Part shown: positions 7,921 through 15,520 of the stretch, one piece after another
How the letters are laid out: each line of letters starts with the position of its first letter
Numbering within the stretch: position 1 is the stretch's first letter
Origin: Bacteroidales bacterium
Lineage (GTDB): Bacteria; Bacteroidota; Bacteroidia; Bacteroidales; UBA932
Length of the DNA stretch: 18,118 nucleotides
Direction of reading: 5' to 3'
Assembly: GCA_017551215.1 (NCBI GenBank)
Contig: JAFZMA010000041.1
Coordinates: 1-18,118 of the forward strand
The notes under the pieces: model-generated
Database searches by the model: none
What the model was told of the DNA's origin: nothing
What the model saw: only the letters and a program-made list of their open reading frames with translations
Program-made: the position numbers and the translations under genes

Positions 7921-9189
7921 TCAACTCAGCAGAAGGCCGCCCGTAAAGGAAGCCAGTTTCTCCTGAGCGTATTCCAACGATACCCCAAAAGATTTCTTTC
8001 CGGAAGACGGAGCCTCATACATAGCATCCACCATAATTGCCTCGCAGATAGACCTTAAGCCTCTGGCTCCAAGGTTGTATTTTATGGCTGTATCAACAAT
8101 GAGATCCAGCACGCTGTCATCTATCTTCAGGTCTATGCCGTCCATTTTGAACATCTTCCTGTACTGCTTTACAAGAGCATTCTTAGGCTTTATCAGAATA
8201 TCCATAAGAGCGGCTCTGTCAAGCGGATGCAGGAAGGTAACCACCGGAAGTCTACCGATGAGTTCCGGAATCAGGCCGTATGCACGCAAATCCTGAGGAG
8301 CAATGTAGCGCAGCAAATCCTTCTTGTCCAGACCCTTGGTCTTTTCCTGAACACCGTAACCCACAACCTTGGTATTTAGCCTCTGGGCAATCTTCTTGTC
8401 TATACCCTCAAAAGCACCGCCGCAGATGAAAAGAATGTTGTTCGTGTTCACGGCTATCATCTTCTGTTCAGGGTGTTTGCGGCCTCCCTGAGGAGGAACG
8501 TTCACGATGTTTCCCTCCAGAATCTTTAGCATAGCCTGCTGAACGCCTTCACCAGAAACATCGCGGGTGATGGAAGGGTTGTCGCTCTTTCTGGCAATCT
8601 TGTCTATCTCATCGATGAATACAATTCCCATCTCCGCCTTTGCAACGTCATAATCAGCATCTTGCAGAAGCCTGGTAAGAATGCTCTCCACATCCTCTCC
8701 AACATATCCGGCTTCCGTAAGCACTGTAGCGTCCACAATGGCAAACGGAAGATGCAGCATCTTGGCAATGGAACGCGCCAGGAGGGTCTTGCCGGTTCCG
8801 GTTGGCCCAACCATCAGCACGTTGGATTTCTCCAGCTCCAGACCAGAGCCGTCATCGTCCTGGTTCAAGATTCTTTTGTAATGGTTGTAAACGGCCACGC
8901 TAAGGAACTTCTTTGCCTCTTCCTGACCAATCACATACTGGTCCAGATATTTGTGTATTTCTTTTGGAGACAGAAGCTTGAATTCCTCTTTAACCTTGGA
9001 TACAAACTTTCCCTTGTCTCCTGAGGGCTGATTATCGTGAATGTAATTGTGGATGTTCTCCACACAGTCTGTGCAGATGCAGCCGGAAGAACGGCCTACA
9101 AGCAAAGCGCCGTCTTTCTCAGTGCGTCCGCAGATTATGCATCGTGGAGCCTGATGGTTCCCTCCATTACCTTTTGTTCCGGCAGCCAT
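7921..9189 (-). CDS. clpX: ATP-dependent Clp protease ATP-binding subunit ClpX
   Basis: A 422-residue AAA+ unfoldase that feeds substrates to ClpP. The N-terminal zinc-binding domain has C17-x2-C20 and C39-x2-C42. Walker A is GPTGTGKT (128-135), the pore-1 loop is GYVG (161-164), Walker B is IVFIDE (189-194), and a [12 protein letters not shown] stretch (305-316) carries the sensor/box VII arginine. The loop that docks on ClpP reads VGY (276-278) rather than the IGF of E. coli; I recall the same substitution in other Bacteroidales, so this is probably normal. It begins two bases after the last base of the clpP reading frame (one-base gap), indicating coupled expression. Confidence 0.97.
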   Translation of the reverse strand: MAAGTKGNGGNHQAPRCIICGRTEKDGALLVGRSSGCICTDCVENIHNYIHDNQPSGDKGKFVSKVKEEFKLLSPKEIHKYLDQYVIGQEEAKKFLSVAVYNHYKRILNQDDDGSGLELEKSNVLMVGPTGTGKTLLARSIAKMLHLPFAIVDATVLTEAGYVGEDVESILTRLLQDADYDVAKAEMGIVFIDEIDKIARKSDNPSITRDVSGEGVQQAMLKILEGNIVNVPPQGGRKHPEQKMIAVNTNNILFICGGAFEGIDKKIAQRLNTKVVGYGVQEKTKGLDKKDLLRYIAPQDLRAYGLIPELIGRLPVVTFLHPLDRAALMDILIKPKNALVKQYRKMFKMDGIDLKIDDSVLDLIVDTAIKYNLGARGLRSICEAIMVDAMYEAPSSGKKSFGVSLEYAQEKLASFTGGLLLS

Positions 9190-9190
9190 G

Positions 9191-9865
9191 TCACTTCTTC
9201 TTGGCCTTGGCCAGAATCTCGTCTATCATTCCGTACTCCTTGGCTTCCTGAGAAGTCATCCAGTAATCCCTGTCCGCGTCTTTCTCGATCTGCTCCAGGG
9301 TCTTTCCCGTGTTCTGTGCCAAAGATTCATAAAGCTCGCGCTTTGTCTTGATGATTTCCCTTGCCTCAATCTCTATGTCGGAAGCCTGGCCGGAAGTTCC
9401 GCCCATAGGCTGGTGAATCATAATTCTGGAATGAGGAAGTGCACTGCGCCTTCCCTTTACACCGGCTGCCAGGAGAACTGCGGCCATGGAAGCGGCCATA
9501 CCCGTACAGATGGTGCATACATTCGGGCTCACGAGATTCATTGTGTCGTAAATGCCCCATCCGGCATATACCTGCCCGCCCGGAGAGTTGATATACAGCT
9601 GGATATCAGCCTCAGGGTCTGCGCTTTCCAGATACAGTAGCTGTGCCTGGATAATGTTGGCCACATCATCATTGATAGGAACTCCAAGGAAGATTATCCT
9701 GTCCATCATAAGGCGGGAAAACACATCCATAGAGGCCACGTTCAGGTGCCTTTCCTCAATGATTGTAGGGTTTATGTATGCAGCGCTCTGGGCTGCGTAA
9801 CCGTCCAGCTTCAGGGAACTGATGCCTTTGCGGTCTGATGCAAAAAGTTGAAAATCTCTGTTCAT
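9191..9865 (-). CDS. clpP: ATP-dependent Clp protease proteolytic subunit ClpP
   Basis: A 224-residue serine protease that forms the degradation chamber of ClpXP. The catalytic triad is S126 (GMAASMAAV), H151 (IMIHQPMGG) and D200 (DRDYWM). Each lies exactly 15 positions after the E. coli precursor residues S111, H136 and D185, showing an ungapped core. The longer N-terminus (about 15 residues more than E. coli) would be removed or form the axial loops. It sits between tig (9 bp upstream) and clpX (1 bp downstream), the classical order. Confidence 0.97.
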   Translation of the reverse strand: MNRDFQLFASDRKGISSLKLDGYAAQSAAYINPTIIEERHLNVASMDVFSRLMMDRIIFLGVPINDDVANIIQAQLLYLESADPEADIQLYINSPGGQVYAGWGIYDTMNLVSPNVCTICTGMAASMAAVLLAAGVKGRRSALPHSRIMIHQPMGGTSGQASDIEIEAREIIKTKRELYESLAQNTGKTLEQIEKDADRDYWMTSQEAKEYGMIDEILAKAKKK

Positions 9866-9874
9866 ATTTTTAGC

Positions 9875-11272
9875 TTATTCAGCCTTAGGGGTTTTCTTTG
9901 CAGGCTTCTTAGGTGCAGCCTTCTTCTTTGCAGGCTTTGCAGGAGCGGCATTCTCGTTCAGAAGAGCAAGTTCCTCGCGTGTAACCTCCTTAACGTCAGC
10001 CGTTACAACGCCCTTAACATAGTCCAGGACCATATCTTCCTCGCACTTCTCGTAAACGCGGTTCATCTCCTTCTCGTTGTTGAGCATCTGCTCGGCATAC
10101 TGGTTCAGAGTCTCCTGCGGTACGCTACTCAGGCCATACATAGCAAACTGAGTTGCTGTCATCTCCCTGGCTGTCTTCAGAAGTTCTTCCTTGCCAATCT
10201 TCATCTTCTGGTCAGAGAACAGCTTGCGGCTTATCATCTGCCAGCGGTAATCCTGCAGGAACAGAGGGAATTCCTTCTCTATCTGCTCCATTGTGAATTT
10301 TCCGTCGTTGACCTTAAAGAGCCACTTCTTCAGGAATCCCTCAGGAAGAGGAAGGTCTGCCTTCTTTACAAGATAGTCTATGAGATCACGCCTGAAACGC
10401 CAGTCGCTCTCCTGCTTGTATTCTCCCTTAAGGCGCTCTTCCAGAGCCTTGTCAAACGCAGCCTCATCCTTGACGGTATCCTTTCCGAACACGCGGTCAA
10501 AGAGATTCTGGTCAACTTTTGCAGGAACAAAAGTCTGAACCTTTCCAATGGTCAGCTTGTAAACAGGATTAGCCTCGTCAAACTCCTCCTTCTTGATTCT
10601 CAACAGAGAAGCCCTGTCTGTCTCGTTAGGGAAGCACTTTACAACGTCTATGTCAAAGCTGTCTCCGGCCTTCTTTCCAAGGAACTGCTTCTTGTTCTTA
10701 GAGTCTATGCTCTTGAGAGTTACGTAGGTGTTCTCCACCTTCTTTTCTCCCTGCTCCAGGTCTACAACCAGGAAGTCCTCCTCGCCTGCTTTCTCAGTAT
10801 CCTGAAGAGAACCGAACTGGCGGAGCATATCTTCCTTATACTTCTTGAGAGCCTCATCCTCAACCTTTATGCTGTAGTAGGAAACCTTGTCTTCCTTGTC
10901 CAGGGAAATGTTAACCTCTGGACGGACAGCCATATCGTAAACGAACTCGAAAACCTCATCCTTATCCGGATCTATCTGCTTCTGCAACTCTTCATTAGGA
11001 ATAGGCTCACCGATAAGATCAAGGTTGTTGTCCTTTATGTAACCATTGATTCCGTCTGTAATGATTTCATTTATAGCCTCGTTCATGGCAGACGGGCCAT
11101 AGAGTCTCTCTATCAGCCCCATAGGAGCCATACCCTTGCGGAATCCCTTGATTTCAGCCTTTCTGCGATACTCTCTCAGCTGTTTTTCTTTCTTTTCGTT
11201 AGCTTCTTTCTTCTCAAACTCTACATTCAGCTGGTAAGTCAGCTGTTCTGTTTCTTTCCTTGTTATTTTCAT
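9875..11272 (-). CDS. tig: Trigger factor with Lys/Ala/Pro-rich C-terminal tail
   Basis: A 465-residue ribosome-bound chaperone acting on nascent chains. The ribosome-docking signature is G43-F-R-K-G-M-A-P50. The N-terminal domain covers about 1-110, a divergent middle domain about 130-245, and the helical C-terminal chaperone arms about 250-435. The last 27 residues, from about 439, are a low-complexity tail of PAKP/AKKK/PAKK units that E. coli Tig lacks. The same composition recurs in the RsfS extension of this window. The gene heads the tig-clpP-clpX-pyrF-nucleotidase operon, behind a well-formed promoter at 11328-11359. Confidence 0.93.
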   Translation of the reverse strand: MKITRKETEQLTYQLNVEFEKKEANEKKEKQLREYRRKAEIKGFRKGMAPMGLIERLYGPSAMNEAINEIITDGINGYIKDNNLDLIGEPIPNEELQKQIDPDKDEVFEFVYDMAVRPEVNISLDKEDKVSYYSIKVEDEALKKYKEDMLRQFGSLQDTEKAGEEDFLVVDLEQGEKKVENTYVTLKSIDSKNKKQFLGKKAGDSFDIDVVKCFPNETDRASLLRIKKEEFDEANPVYKLTIGKVQTFVPAKVDQNLFDRVFGKDTVKDEAAFDKALEERLKGEYKQESDWRFRRDLIDYLVKKADLPLPEGFLKKWLFKVNDGKFTMEQIEKEFPLFLQDYRWQMISRKLFSDQKMKIGKEELLKTAREMTATQFAMYGLSSVPQETLNQYAEQMLNNEKEMNRVYEKCEEDMVLDYVKGVVTADVKEVTREELALLNENAAPAKPAKKKAAPKKPAKKTPKAE

Positions 11273-11304
11273 ATTTCTGATAATTGTAATTATTCTCCTC
11301 GGCG

Positions 11305-11319
11305 ATGCGCTTTGCGCAT
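11305..11319 (-). other. Hairpin in the tig leader
   Basis: ATGCGC-TTT-GCGCAT is a perfect 6-bp stem with a 3-base loop, lying at or just after the expected transcription start of the tig operon. It could stabilise the 5' end of the mRNA or be incidental. On the minus strand a GAGGAG follows it, but that lies too far from the tig ATG to act as its ribosome binding site. Confidence 0.4.
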
Positions 11320-11327
11320 AAGGCGGG

Positions 11328-11359
11328 CAAATTTAGGCAAAATACTCGGCTTAATCAAA
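11328..11359 (-). promoter_or_regulatory. Promoter of the tig-clpP-clpX operon
   Basis: On the minus strand TTTG (11359-11356) is followed after exactly 20 bases by TAAATTTG (11335-11328). This matches both parts of the Bacteroidota consensus (TTTG, then TAnnTTTG). It sits in the 96-bp gap between the permease stop and the tig ATG, giving a leader of roughly 50 bases. It is the best-formed promoter in the window. Confidence 0.78.
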
Positions 11360-11368
11360 TTGAAGCCC

Positions 11369-12355
11369 CTATCTCCACTTCCTAAAGAGAATGACGAGTA
11401 TTACCGGCACACCCAGAAGGGCCGCAACCGTGTTGATTGGAATTACCGTTCCTGAGCCAGGAAGCTCGGACAAAGTATCCGCAAGCAGCGTGAGGCAACC
11501 GCCCAGAAGGGCAGAAGCCGGAAGCAGCACCCGATGGTCCGCATTCCTGAAAATGAAACGCGCTATATGCGGAACCGCAATTCCAAGGAAACCTATAGGG
11601 CCGCAGAATGCTGTAACAGCACCGCTCAGGAGAGTTGTGGAAATCAGGATTCTCATTCTTATCATTTTGACATCCAGTCCAATGGATGACGCGTACGTTT
11701 CTCCCGGGAGGATGGCGTTCAGGTCCTTTATATTCATGACTGCCAGCACCAGCCCTATCAGGGCAAGGATACCGAGTATGGAAATCTTCACCCAATCCAG
11801 AGCCGCAAAGCTTCCCATTGTCCACAGAACGTATGCCTTAAGGGAATGAGCATTTGAAGTATACTGCAGCAAATTCACCAAAGCACTGGCTATGAAACCT
11901 ATCATCACGCCGAAAATCAGAAGCGTAAGGCTTCCCTTTACCCTGTTGGACACATACATGATAAGCAGAGTCACCAGGGCTGCTCCGGCAAGGGCAGCTC
12001 CCGCGCTTCCCAGTGAATTCAGGACGGAGCCGCTTCCCCCGCCAAGCAGGGATGTTCCCATTATGTACAGGGCCACTCCCAATCCCGCTCCGCTGCTGAC
12101 TCCCAGTATGTAAGGGTCTGCCAGAGGGTTGCGGAAAAGAGTCTGCATCTGAAGTCCGCAAACGGCAAGGGCTATGCCGCAGATAAGGGCAACCACGGCC
12201 TTTGGTACACGGAAGTTCACAAGGATATCCCGCCCCAGTTCAGTGGAAAACAAATCGCGCACGCTGAGAGAGGCCGACCCTAAAACCAGATCGGCAATAA
12301 ACAGCGCCAGTAACAGCATCGCTGAGATAAAAAAATATAGGCTTCTCTTTTTCAC
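11369..12355 (-). CDS. FecCD/BtuC-family ABC transporter permease
   Basis: A membrane permease of the iron-siderophore, heme or cobalamin importer family (328 residues from GTG at 12355). The family signature region is plain: RVPKAVVALICG, then LQMQTLFRNPLADPYILGVS (20 residues shown) and the later GETYASSIGLD stretch that couples to the ATPase. About ten hydrophobic segments cover the protein. I chose the GTG at 12353-12355, preceded by AAGGAT, over an upstream GTG at 12388, which would place the start before the likely -7 element. Unusually, no ATP-binding or substrate-binding partner is adjacent, so the substrate cannot be inferred. It is divergent from tpiA. Confidence 0.88.
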   Translation of the reverse strand: MKKRSLYFFISAMLLLALFIADLVLGSASLSVRDLFSTELGRDILVNFRVPKAVVALICGIALAVCGLQMQTLFRNPLADPYILGVSSGAGLGVALYIMGTSLLGGGSGSVLNSLGSAGAALAGAALVTLLIMYVSNRVKGSLTLLIFGVMIGFIASALVNLLQYTSNAHSLKAYVLWTMGSFAALDWVKISILGILALIGLVLAVMNIKDLNAILPGETYASSIGLDVKMIRMRILISTTLLSGAVTAFCGPIGFLGIAVPHIARFIFRNADHRVLLPASALLGGCLTLLADTLSELPGSGTVIPINTVAALLGVPVILVILFRKWR

Positions 12356-12375
12356 TTTATCATCCTTGCGGGATA

Positions 12376-12407
12376 CAAAAATACCCACTATTTGCTACTT
12401 TTGCAAC
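12376..12407 (-). promoter_or_regulatory. Promoter of the FecCD permease gene
   Basis: On the minus strand GTTG (12407-12404) and TATTTTTG (12383-12376) are 20 bases apart, matching TAnnTTTG fully and the -33 TTTG with one mismatch. It overlaps the upstream GTG, which argues for the internal GTG start at 12355. Confidence 0.55.
12396..12403 (+). promoter_or_regulatory. Possible -7 promoter element for tpiA
   Basis: TACTTTTG matches TAnnTTTG on the + strand, about 80 bases before the tpiA ATG. No convincing -33 TTTG is found at the usual distance. It lies inside the divergent permease promoter, so the two could interfere. Confidence 0.4.
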
Positions 12408-12437
12408 GCAAAGTCCAAGGGACCATCCGCCCCTTGG
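12397..12437. promoter_or_regulatory. Two adjacent dyads in the permease/tpiA divergent region
   Basis: ACTTTTGC-AAC-GCAAAGT (12397-12414) is a near-perfect dyad overlapping both candidate promoters. CCAAGGG/CCCTTGG (12415-12421 and 12431-12437, 9-base loop) follows directly. The first is operator-like in position. The second would form a hairpin at the 5' end of a tpiA transcript. No regulator gene is nearby. Confidence 0.4.
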
Positions 12438-12483
12438 CCCACCACAGACAAATTATTAACATTTACAAATACTTCAACGCATT

Positions 12484-13308
12484 ATGAGACAGAAAATTGT
12501 TGCCGGAAACTGGAAAATGAACACCACTGTTGCAGAAGGAATAGACCTTGTCAACCAGATAATCGGTAAGATAGAAGAAGTTCCCCAGGACGTGAAACTC
12601 ATCGTTAACACTCCTTTCACCCACCTTTTCCCGGTTAGCAAGATCATCGGAGATATCAAATGCCCGTTCTGTCGCAGCAAGATCTCTCTCGGCGCCCAGA
12701 ATTGTTCAGACAAGGAAAAAGGCGCCTACACCGGAGAGGTTTCCTCCAAGATGCTCTCTTCCGTTGGCAAGGCAGTGGGAACAGTAGCCGGCGCTCCTGA
12801 AGGCGCAACCGGAGCTCCAGTGGAATATGTAATCCTCGGACACTCAGAAAGAAGAGGCTACTATGGAGAAACCAACGCCATACTTCTGGAGAAAATAAAC
12901 CAGGCTCTCGCAGCCGGCCTTAAGGTCATCTACTGCGTGGGAGAAGCGTTGGAAGAAAGAAAGGCAGGCAAGCACTTTGATGTTGTCGCAGAGGAAATCA
13001 AGGAAGTCCTTTTTAACCTCAGCCCTGAGCAGATCAAGAATATCGTTGTAGCATACGAGCCAATCTGGGCCATCGGAACGGGAGAGACCGCAACCAAGGA
13101 GCAGGCTCAGGAGATCCATGCTTTCATCCGCAAGACTCTGGCAGAGAAATTCGGAGCTCTGGCAGAAGAAACCTCCATCCTTTACGGCGGAAGCTGTAAA
13201 CCGTCCAACGCCCGGGAATTGTTCAGCCAGAAAGACATTGACGGTGGCCTGATCGGCGGCGCAAGCCTCAAGGCAGACGACTTCATCGCCATCGCCAAGA
13301 GCTTCTAG
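12484..13308 (+). CDS. tpiA: Triosephosphate isomerase with two insertions
   Basis: A 274-residue cytosolic TIM-barrel enzyme interconverting dihydroxyacetone phosphate and glyceraldehyde 3-phosphate. Catalytic residues are present: N9 and K11 (AGNWKMN), H120 (LGHSERR) and E192 (AYEPIWAIGTG), with the phosphate loop LYGGSCKPSN and GGLIGGASL near the end. Most TpiA proteins are about 250 residues. The extra length is in two places: a Cys-containing stretch around 57-65 (KCPFCRSK) before beta strand 3, and an Ala/Gly/Pro stretch around 96-111 (AVGTVAGAPEGATG) between helix 3 and beta strand 4. Both fall on alpha-to-beta loops, away from the active-site face. The reading frame is intact. It is a stand-alone gene divergent from the permease. 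Confidence 0.96.
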   Translation: MRQKIVAGNWKMNTTVAEGIDLVNQIIGKIEEVPQDVKLIVNTPFTHLFPVSKIIGDIKCPFCRSKISLGAQNCSDKEKGAYTGEVSSKMLSSVGKAVGTVAGAPEGATGAPVEYVILGHSERRGYYGETNAILLEKINQALAAGLKVIYCVGEALEERKAGKHFDVVAEEIKEVLFNLSPEQIKNIVVAYEPIWAIGTGETATKEQAQEIHAFIRKTLAEKFGALAEETSILYGGSCKPSNARELFSQKDIDGGLIGGASLKADDFIAIAKSF

Positions 13309-13338
13309 CCCAAAAGTGTCTGCAAGATTAAGCGTAGA

Positions 13339-13824
13339 CTATTTATCAGACTTCTTCTCTTTCAATTTAAGAGTGCCTTCCAGTTCGTAGGCACCCCAGT
13401 TCCATCCGTCCTTTTCCGCCAGCTTCACTGGATTTATCCTTATGGAGTCATTGGCATACTTGTCTCCCAATGCAGGGTTATCTTCTGAATGATAAACAAA
13501 AAATGTTTCATTCTTTGACGGAGACATAATAAAAGTTCCCGTAGTGTCTATCTTACCATTGGAATCTGATTTCCTTTTCAAAGGGAAATCAACACCTGGA
13601 GTCCAAGAAGTTCCATGACGACCCTCCCTCAACAATCTAACTCTCAACGAGGCACCGCTTATAGGTTTTCCATCTGCATCCAAAACCAATGCTTTTATTT
13701 TCAGAGTACCCTCAGGAGTGCCATAAGCTACCATAACTTCACTCTTAGAACAGGAAATGAAGCCCAACAAGCCCATTAGAATACCTAACAGATATTTGTA
13801 AAGAGATATTGCCTTTTTTGCCAT
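13339..13824 (-). CDS. Radical SAM-associated lipoprotein, paralog 1
   Basis: A 161-residue predicted lipoprotein from ATG at 13822-13824. The signal segment ends in GFISC, making C25 the lipid-modified residue. After 8 residues comes Y34-G-T-P37, then a segment (LKIKALVLDADGKPISGA) like a carboxypeptidase-regulatory beta-sandwich. The C-terminus has NDSIRI, a Trp-rich DGWNWGAYE and LKLKEKK. All these elements align with the two lipoproteins at 15059 and 15521. It lies downstream of the radical SAM gene behind a 100-bp gap with its own -7 element, so it may be transcribed separately. An upstream in-frame extension to 13896 is rejected because it crosses that element. Function is unknown; the rSAM pairing suggests modification. 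Confidence 0.8.
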   Translation of the reverse strand: MAKKAISLYKYLLGILMGLLGFISCSKSEVMVAYGTPEGTLKIKALVLDADGKPISGASLRVRLLREGRHGTSWTPGVDFPLKRKSDSNGKIDTTGTFIMSPSKNETFFVYHSEDNPALGDKYANDSIRINPVKLAEKDGWNWGAYELEGTLKLKEKKSDK

Positions 13825-13893
13825 AACTAAAAATTTTAAGCACGAATCCTGCAAAAAACAAACCATCAAAGTTGCAGAATCCGTTAGTTGTGG

Positions 13894-13901
13894 CAAATAT
13901 A
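13894..13901 (-). promoter_or_regulatory. -7 promoter element for lipoprotein paralog 1
   Basis: TATATTTG on the minus strand is a full TAnnTTTG match about 70 bases before the ATG at 13824. The T9G8 tract lies just upstream, where spacer and -33 element should be. The nearest TTTG, formed by the tract junction, is 13 bases away, shorter than usual. Confidence 0.55.
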
Positions 13902-13907
13902 CTTATT

Positions 13908-13924
13908 CCCCCCCCAAAAAAAAA
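13908..13924 (-). repeat. T9G8 homopolymer tract between the rSAM stop and lipoprotein promoter
   Basis: The + strand reads eight C then nine A; on the coding (minus) strand this is T9 followed by G8. It begins at the base right after the radical SAM stop codon (13925-13927) and ends six bases before the -7 element. Such a run is prone to slipped-strand length change. Its position would alter promoter spacing rather than a reading frame. It is also a spot where assembly length errors are likely. Confidence 0.7.
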
Positions 13925-15010
13925 TTATTTCAGGCGATCGAGATGGCAGAACTGGAGGCTGCCGTCAGAGTTCCTCAGATGCATTCCCCCGCCCTCGCAG
14001 TAGCGGAAAAACTTGCAAGAGCCGCACTGGCCCTCCTTCATCCATGACCTGTCCCGATAAACCTGAAAGCGGTTGTTCCACACTTCCATAAAATCATCCT
14101 TATAGATGTTGCCCTGATTGTAGTCAGCACGTATGCTCACGCATGCGGAAATAGAACCATCGTTGAGTACAGAGCCCACATTAATGCCGGCGTGACAGCG
14201 GAACAGGTTATTGCGCACTTTTCCCTCAAGTGCTCCCAGGAAACCCTCGCAAGAATAATCACACCTGATACGGCCTTCCTTCCGGGTATCTTCTATAAAC
14301 TTAAGCACACCGCGGAAGCGCTCATTGTCCAGCTGCATCATAGGATCATACTTACCTCTCCCGGACGGGAATACGGTAAAAATTCTCCATCGTTTGAGAC
14401 CCATAGAGATAAGCATCTCCTTAATCTGGTTGAGCTCATTGTAATTGCGCTGGTTCACGCAGGTTACCACATCAAAGGCCAAATCATCTCCGGCTCCAAT
14501 AGCAAGCTTAATAGCCTGAATTGCTTTCTCGTGGCTCCCAACACGACCCCTCATCCAGTCGTGAGATTCCTTCAGACCATCCAGGCTAACGGTCATTGAA
14601 TGCAGGCCGGAAGCCCTCAGACGCCGGAACCTCTCCGGAGTCATAGCAAAACCGTTGGTTACCATACCCCACGGAAAACCTTTCTGGATTATCTTGCGCC
14701 CGCATTCCTCCAGGTCCTTGCGCATCAAAGGCTCACCTCCTGTCAGAATCACCAGAATCTCCCCTGTCTTGTCTCCCATCTTTTCGCAATAAGCCTTTAC
14801 GGAATCCAGCACCTTCAAAAAATCTTCCATCTTCATGGATGTGGCGCTCGGCAAGATCTTGCAGTCACTTCCGCAATGCCTGCAAGCCAGATTGCACGAA
14901 AGGGTACACTCCCAGAAGAGCTGCTTGAGTTTGTGCTCTTTAATGTCGATATGCCGGAGTTTCCGCTCCGCTTCGCAGGCCAGCCAGGTCTTTAAGGGCA
15001 ACCCTTTCAT
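13925..15010 (-). CDS. Radical SAM/SPASM enzyme of an rSAM/lipoprotein system
   Basis: A 361-residue cytosolic iron-sulfur enzyme. The radical SAM cluster motif is C39-NLA-C43-RH-C46, followed by GGEP (91-94) for S-adenosylmethionine binding and SLDG (142-145). The C-terminal SPASM domain has C272, GSISAC (C290), C329-x2-C332-x5-C338 and C355, enough for one or two auxiliary clusters. SPASM enzymes mostly modify ribosomally made peptides or proteins. Here the neighbours are three paralogous lipoproteins, two upstream (lipoprotein 15059-15502 ends 48 bp before this ATG) and one downstream. This matches my memory of the TIGR04133 family paired with TIGR04134 lipoproteins in Bacteroidetes; I could not search it. 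No leader-peptide-sized substrate or RiPP recognition domain is visible. Reaction and true substrate are unknown. Confidence 0.9.
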   Translation of the reverse strand: MKGLPLKTWLACEAERKLRHIDIKEHKLKQLFWECTLSCNLACRHCGSDCKILPSATSMKMEDFLKVLDSVKAYCEKMGDKTGEILVILTGGEPLMRKDLEECGRKIIQKGFPWGMVTNGFAMTPERFRRLRASGLHSMTVSLDGLKESHDWMRGRVGSHEKAIQAIKLAIGAGDDLAFDVVTCVNQRNYNELNQIKEMLISMGLKRWRIFTVFPSGRGKYDPMMQLDNERFRGVLKFIEDTRKEGRIRCDYSCEGFLGALEGKVRNNLFRCHAGINVGSVLNDGSISACVSIRADYNQGNIYKDDFMEVWNNRFQVYRDRSWMKEGQCGSCKFFRYCEGGGMHLRNSDGSLQFCHLDRLK

Positions 15011-15058
15011 TATTGACTATACGTGAAATGTCTGATTTTATAACGCTTACCCAAAGAA

Positions 15059-15502
15059 TTATTCATCCTTCTTTGTAAGTTTGAGATTGATGTTCATCTC
15101 GTATGTCCCCTTTTCCCATTTGCCATCACCCTCCTTAATCTTCTCGGCCTTAACGGTAACGGAATCATCCTTGAACTTGCCGGAATGCTCCATGTTTTCA
15201 GCCCCATAATAGACCACATTAGCTCCGGAGATTAGCCGGAAATCGGCAAAGAGATGCAAAGTATCAGAAACTGTTCCGTCCTCCCCCGTATCCACGCAGC
15301 TAAGTTCCATGTTATTCTCTATGTTCTTCAGCAACAACCTGGTCTTGCCTGCAGGATTGCCATCCTCATCCAGCACCTTAACGTTAACTTTTAGAGAGGC
15401 GTGTGGACATCCATATTCCACCTGAGGGCCATTATTGTTGCCGCATGCAGAGAACCCCGCCAGTGCCAGCACCCCCGCCAATATCTTCCTGAACACTTTC
15501 AT
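15059..15502 (-). CDS. Radical SAM-associated lipoprotein, paralog 2
   Basis: A 147-residue predicted lipoprotein. I use the ATG at 15500-15502 rather than a TTG two codons upstream. The signal segment ends in AGFSAC, making C20 the lipid site, then an Asn/Gly spacer and Y30-G-C-P33 after 9 residues. The next stretch, LKVNVKVLDEDGNPAGKTRL, is again like a carboxypeptidase-regulatory strand pair. The C-terminus carries GANVVYYG, DDSVTVKAE, GKWEKGTYE and LKLTKKDE, each with a counterpart in the other two paralogs. It is the only one with Cys in the YGxP motif. It follows the 15521 gene by 18 bp and precedes the radical SAM gene by 48 bp, so cotranscription is likely. Confidence 0.8.
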   Translation of the reverse strand: MKVFRKILAGVLALAGFSACGNNNGPQVEYGCPHASLKVNVKVLDEDGNPAGKTRLLLKNIENNMELSCVDTGEDGTVSDTLHLFADFRLISGANVVYYGAENMEHSGKFKDDSVTVKAEKIKEGDGKWEKGTYEMNINLKLTKKDE

Positions 15503-15520
15503 ATTCAAATATTTATAATC

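Noticed and set aside
271..8921. ClpX lacking the IGF ClpP-docking tripeptide as a sign of lost ClpP binding
   Set aside because: VGY occupies the loop, I recall the same in other Bacteroidales, and clpP with an intact triad is directly upstream.
9848..11455. 535-codon + strand open frame opposite trigger factor
   Set aside because: It is the mirror of a Lys/Glu-rich coding sequence, giving a Leu/Ser/Cys-rich protein with no domain. The minus strand has a clear Tig with promoter.
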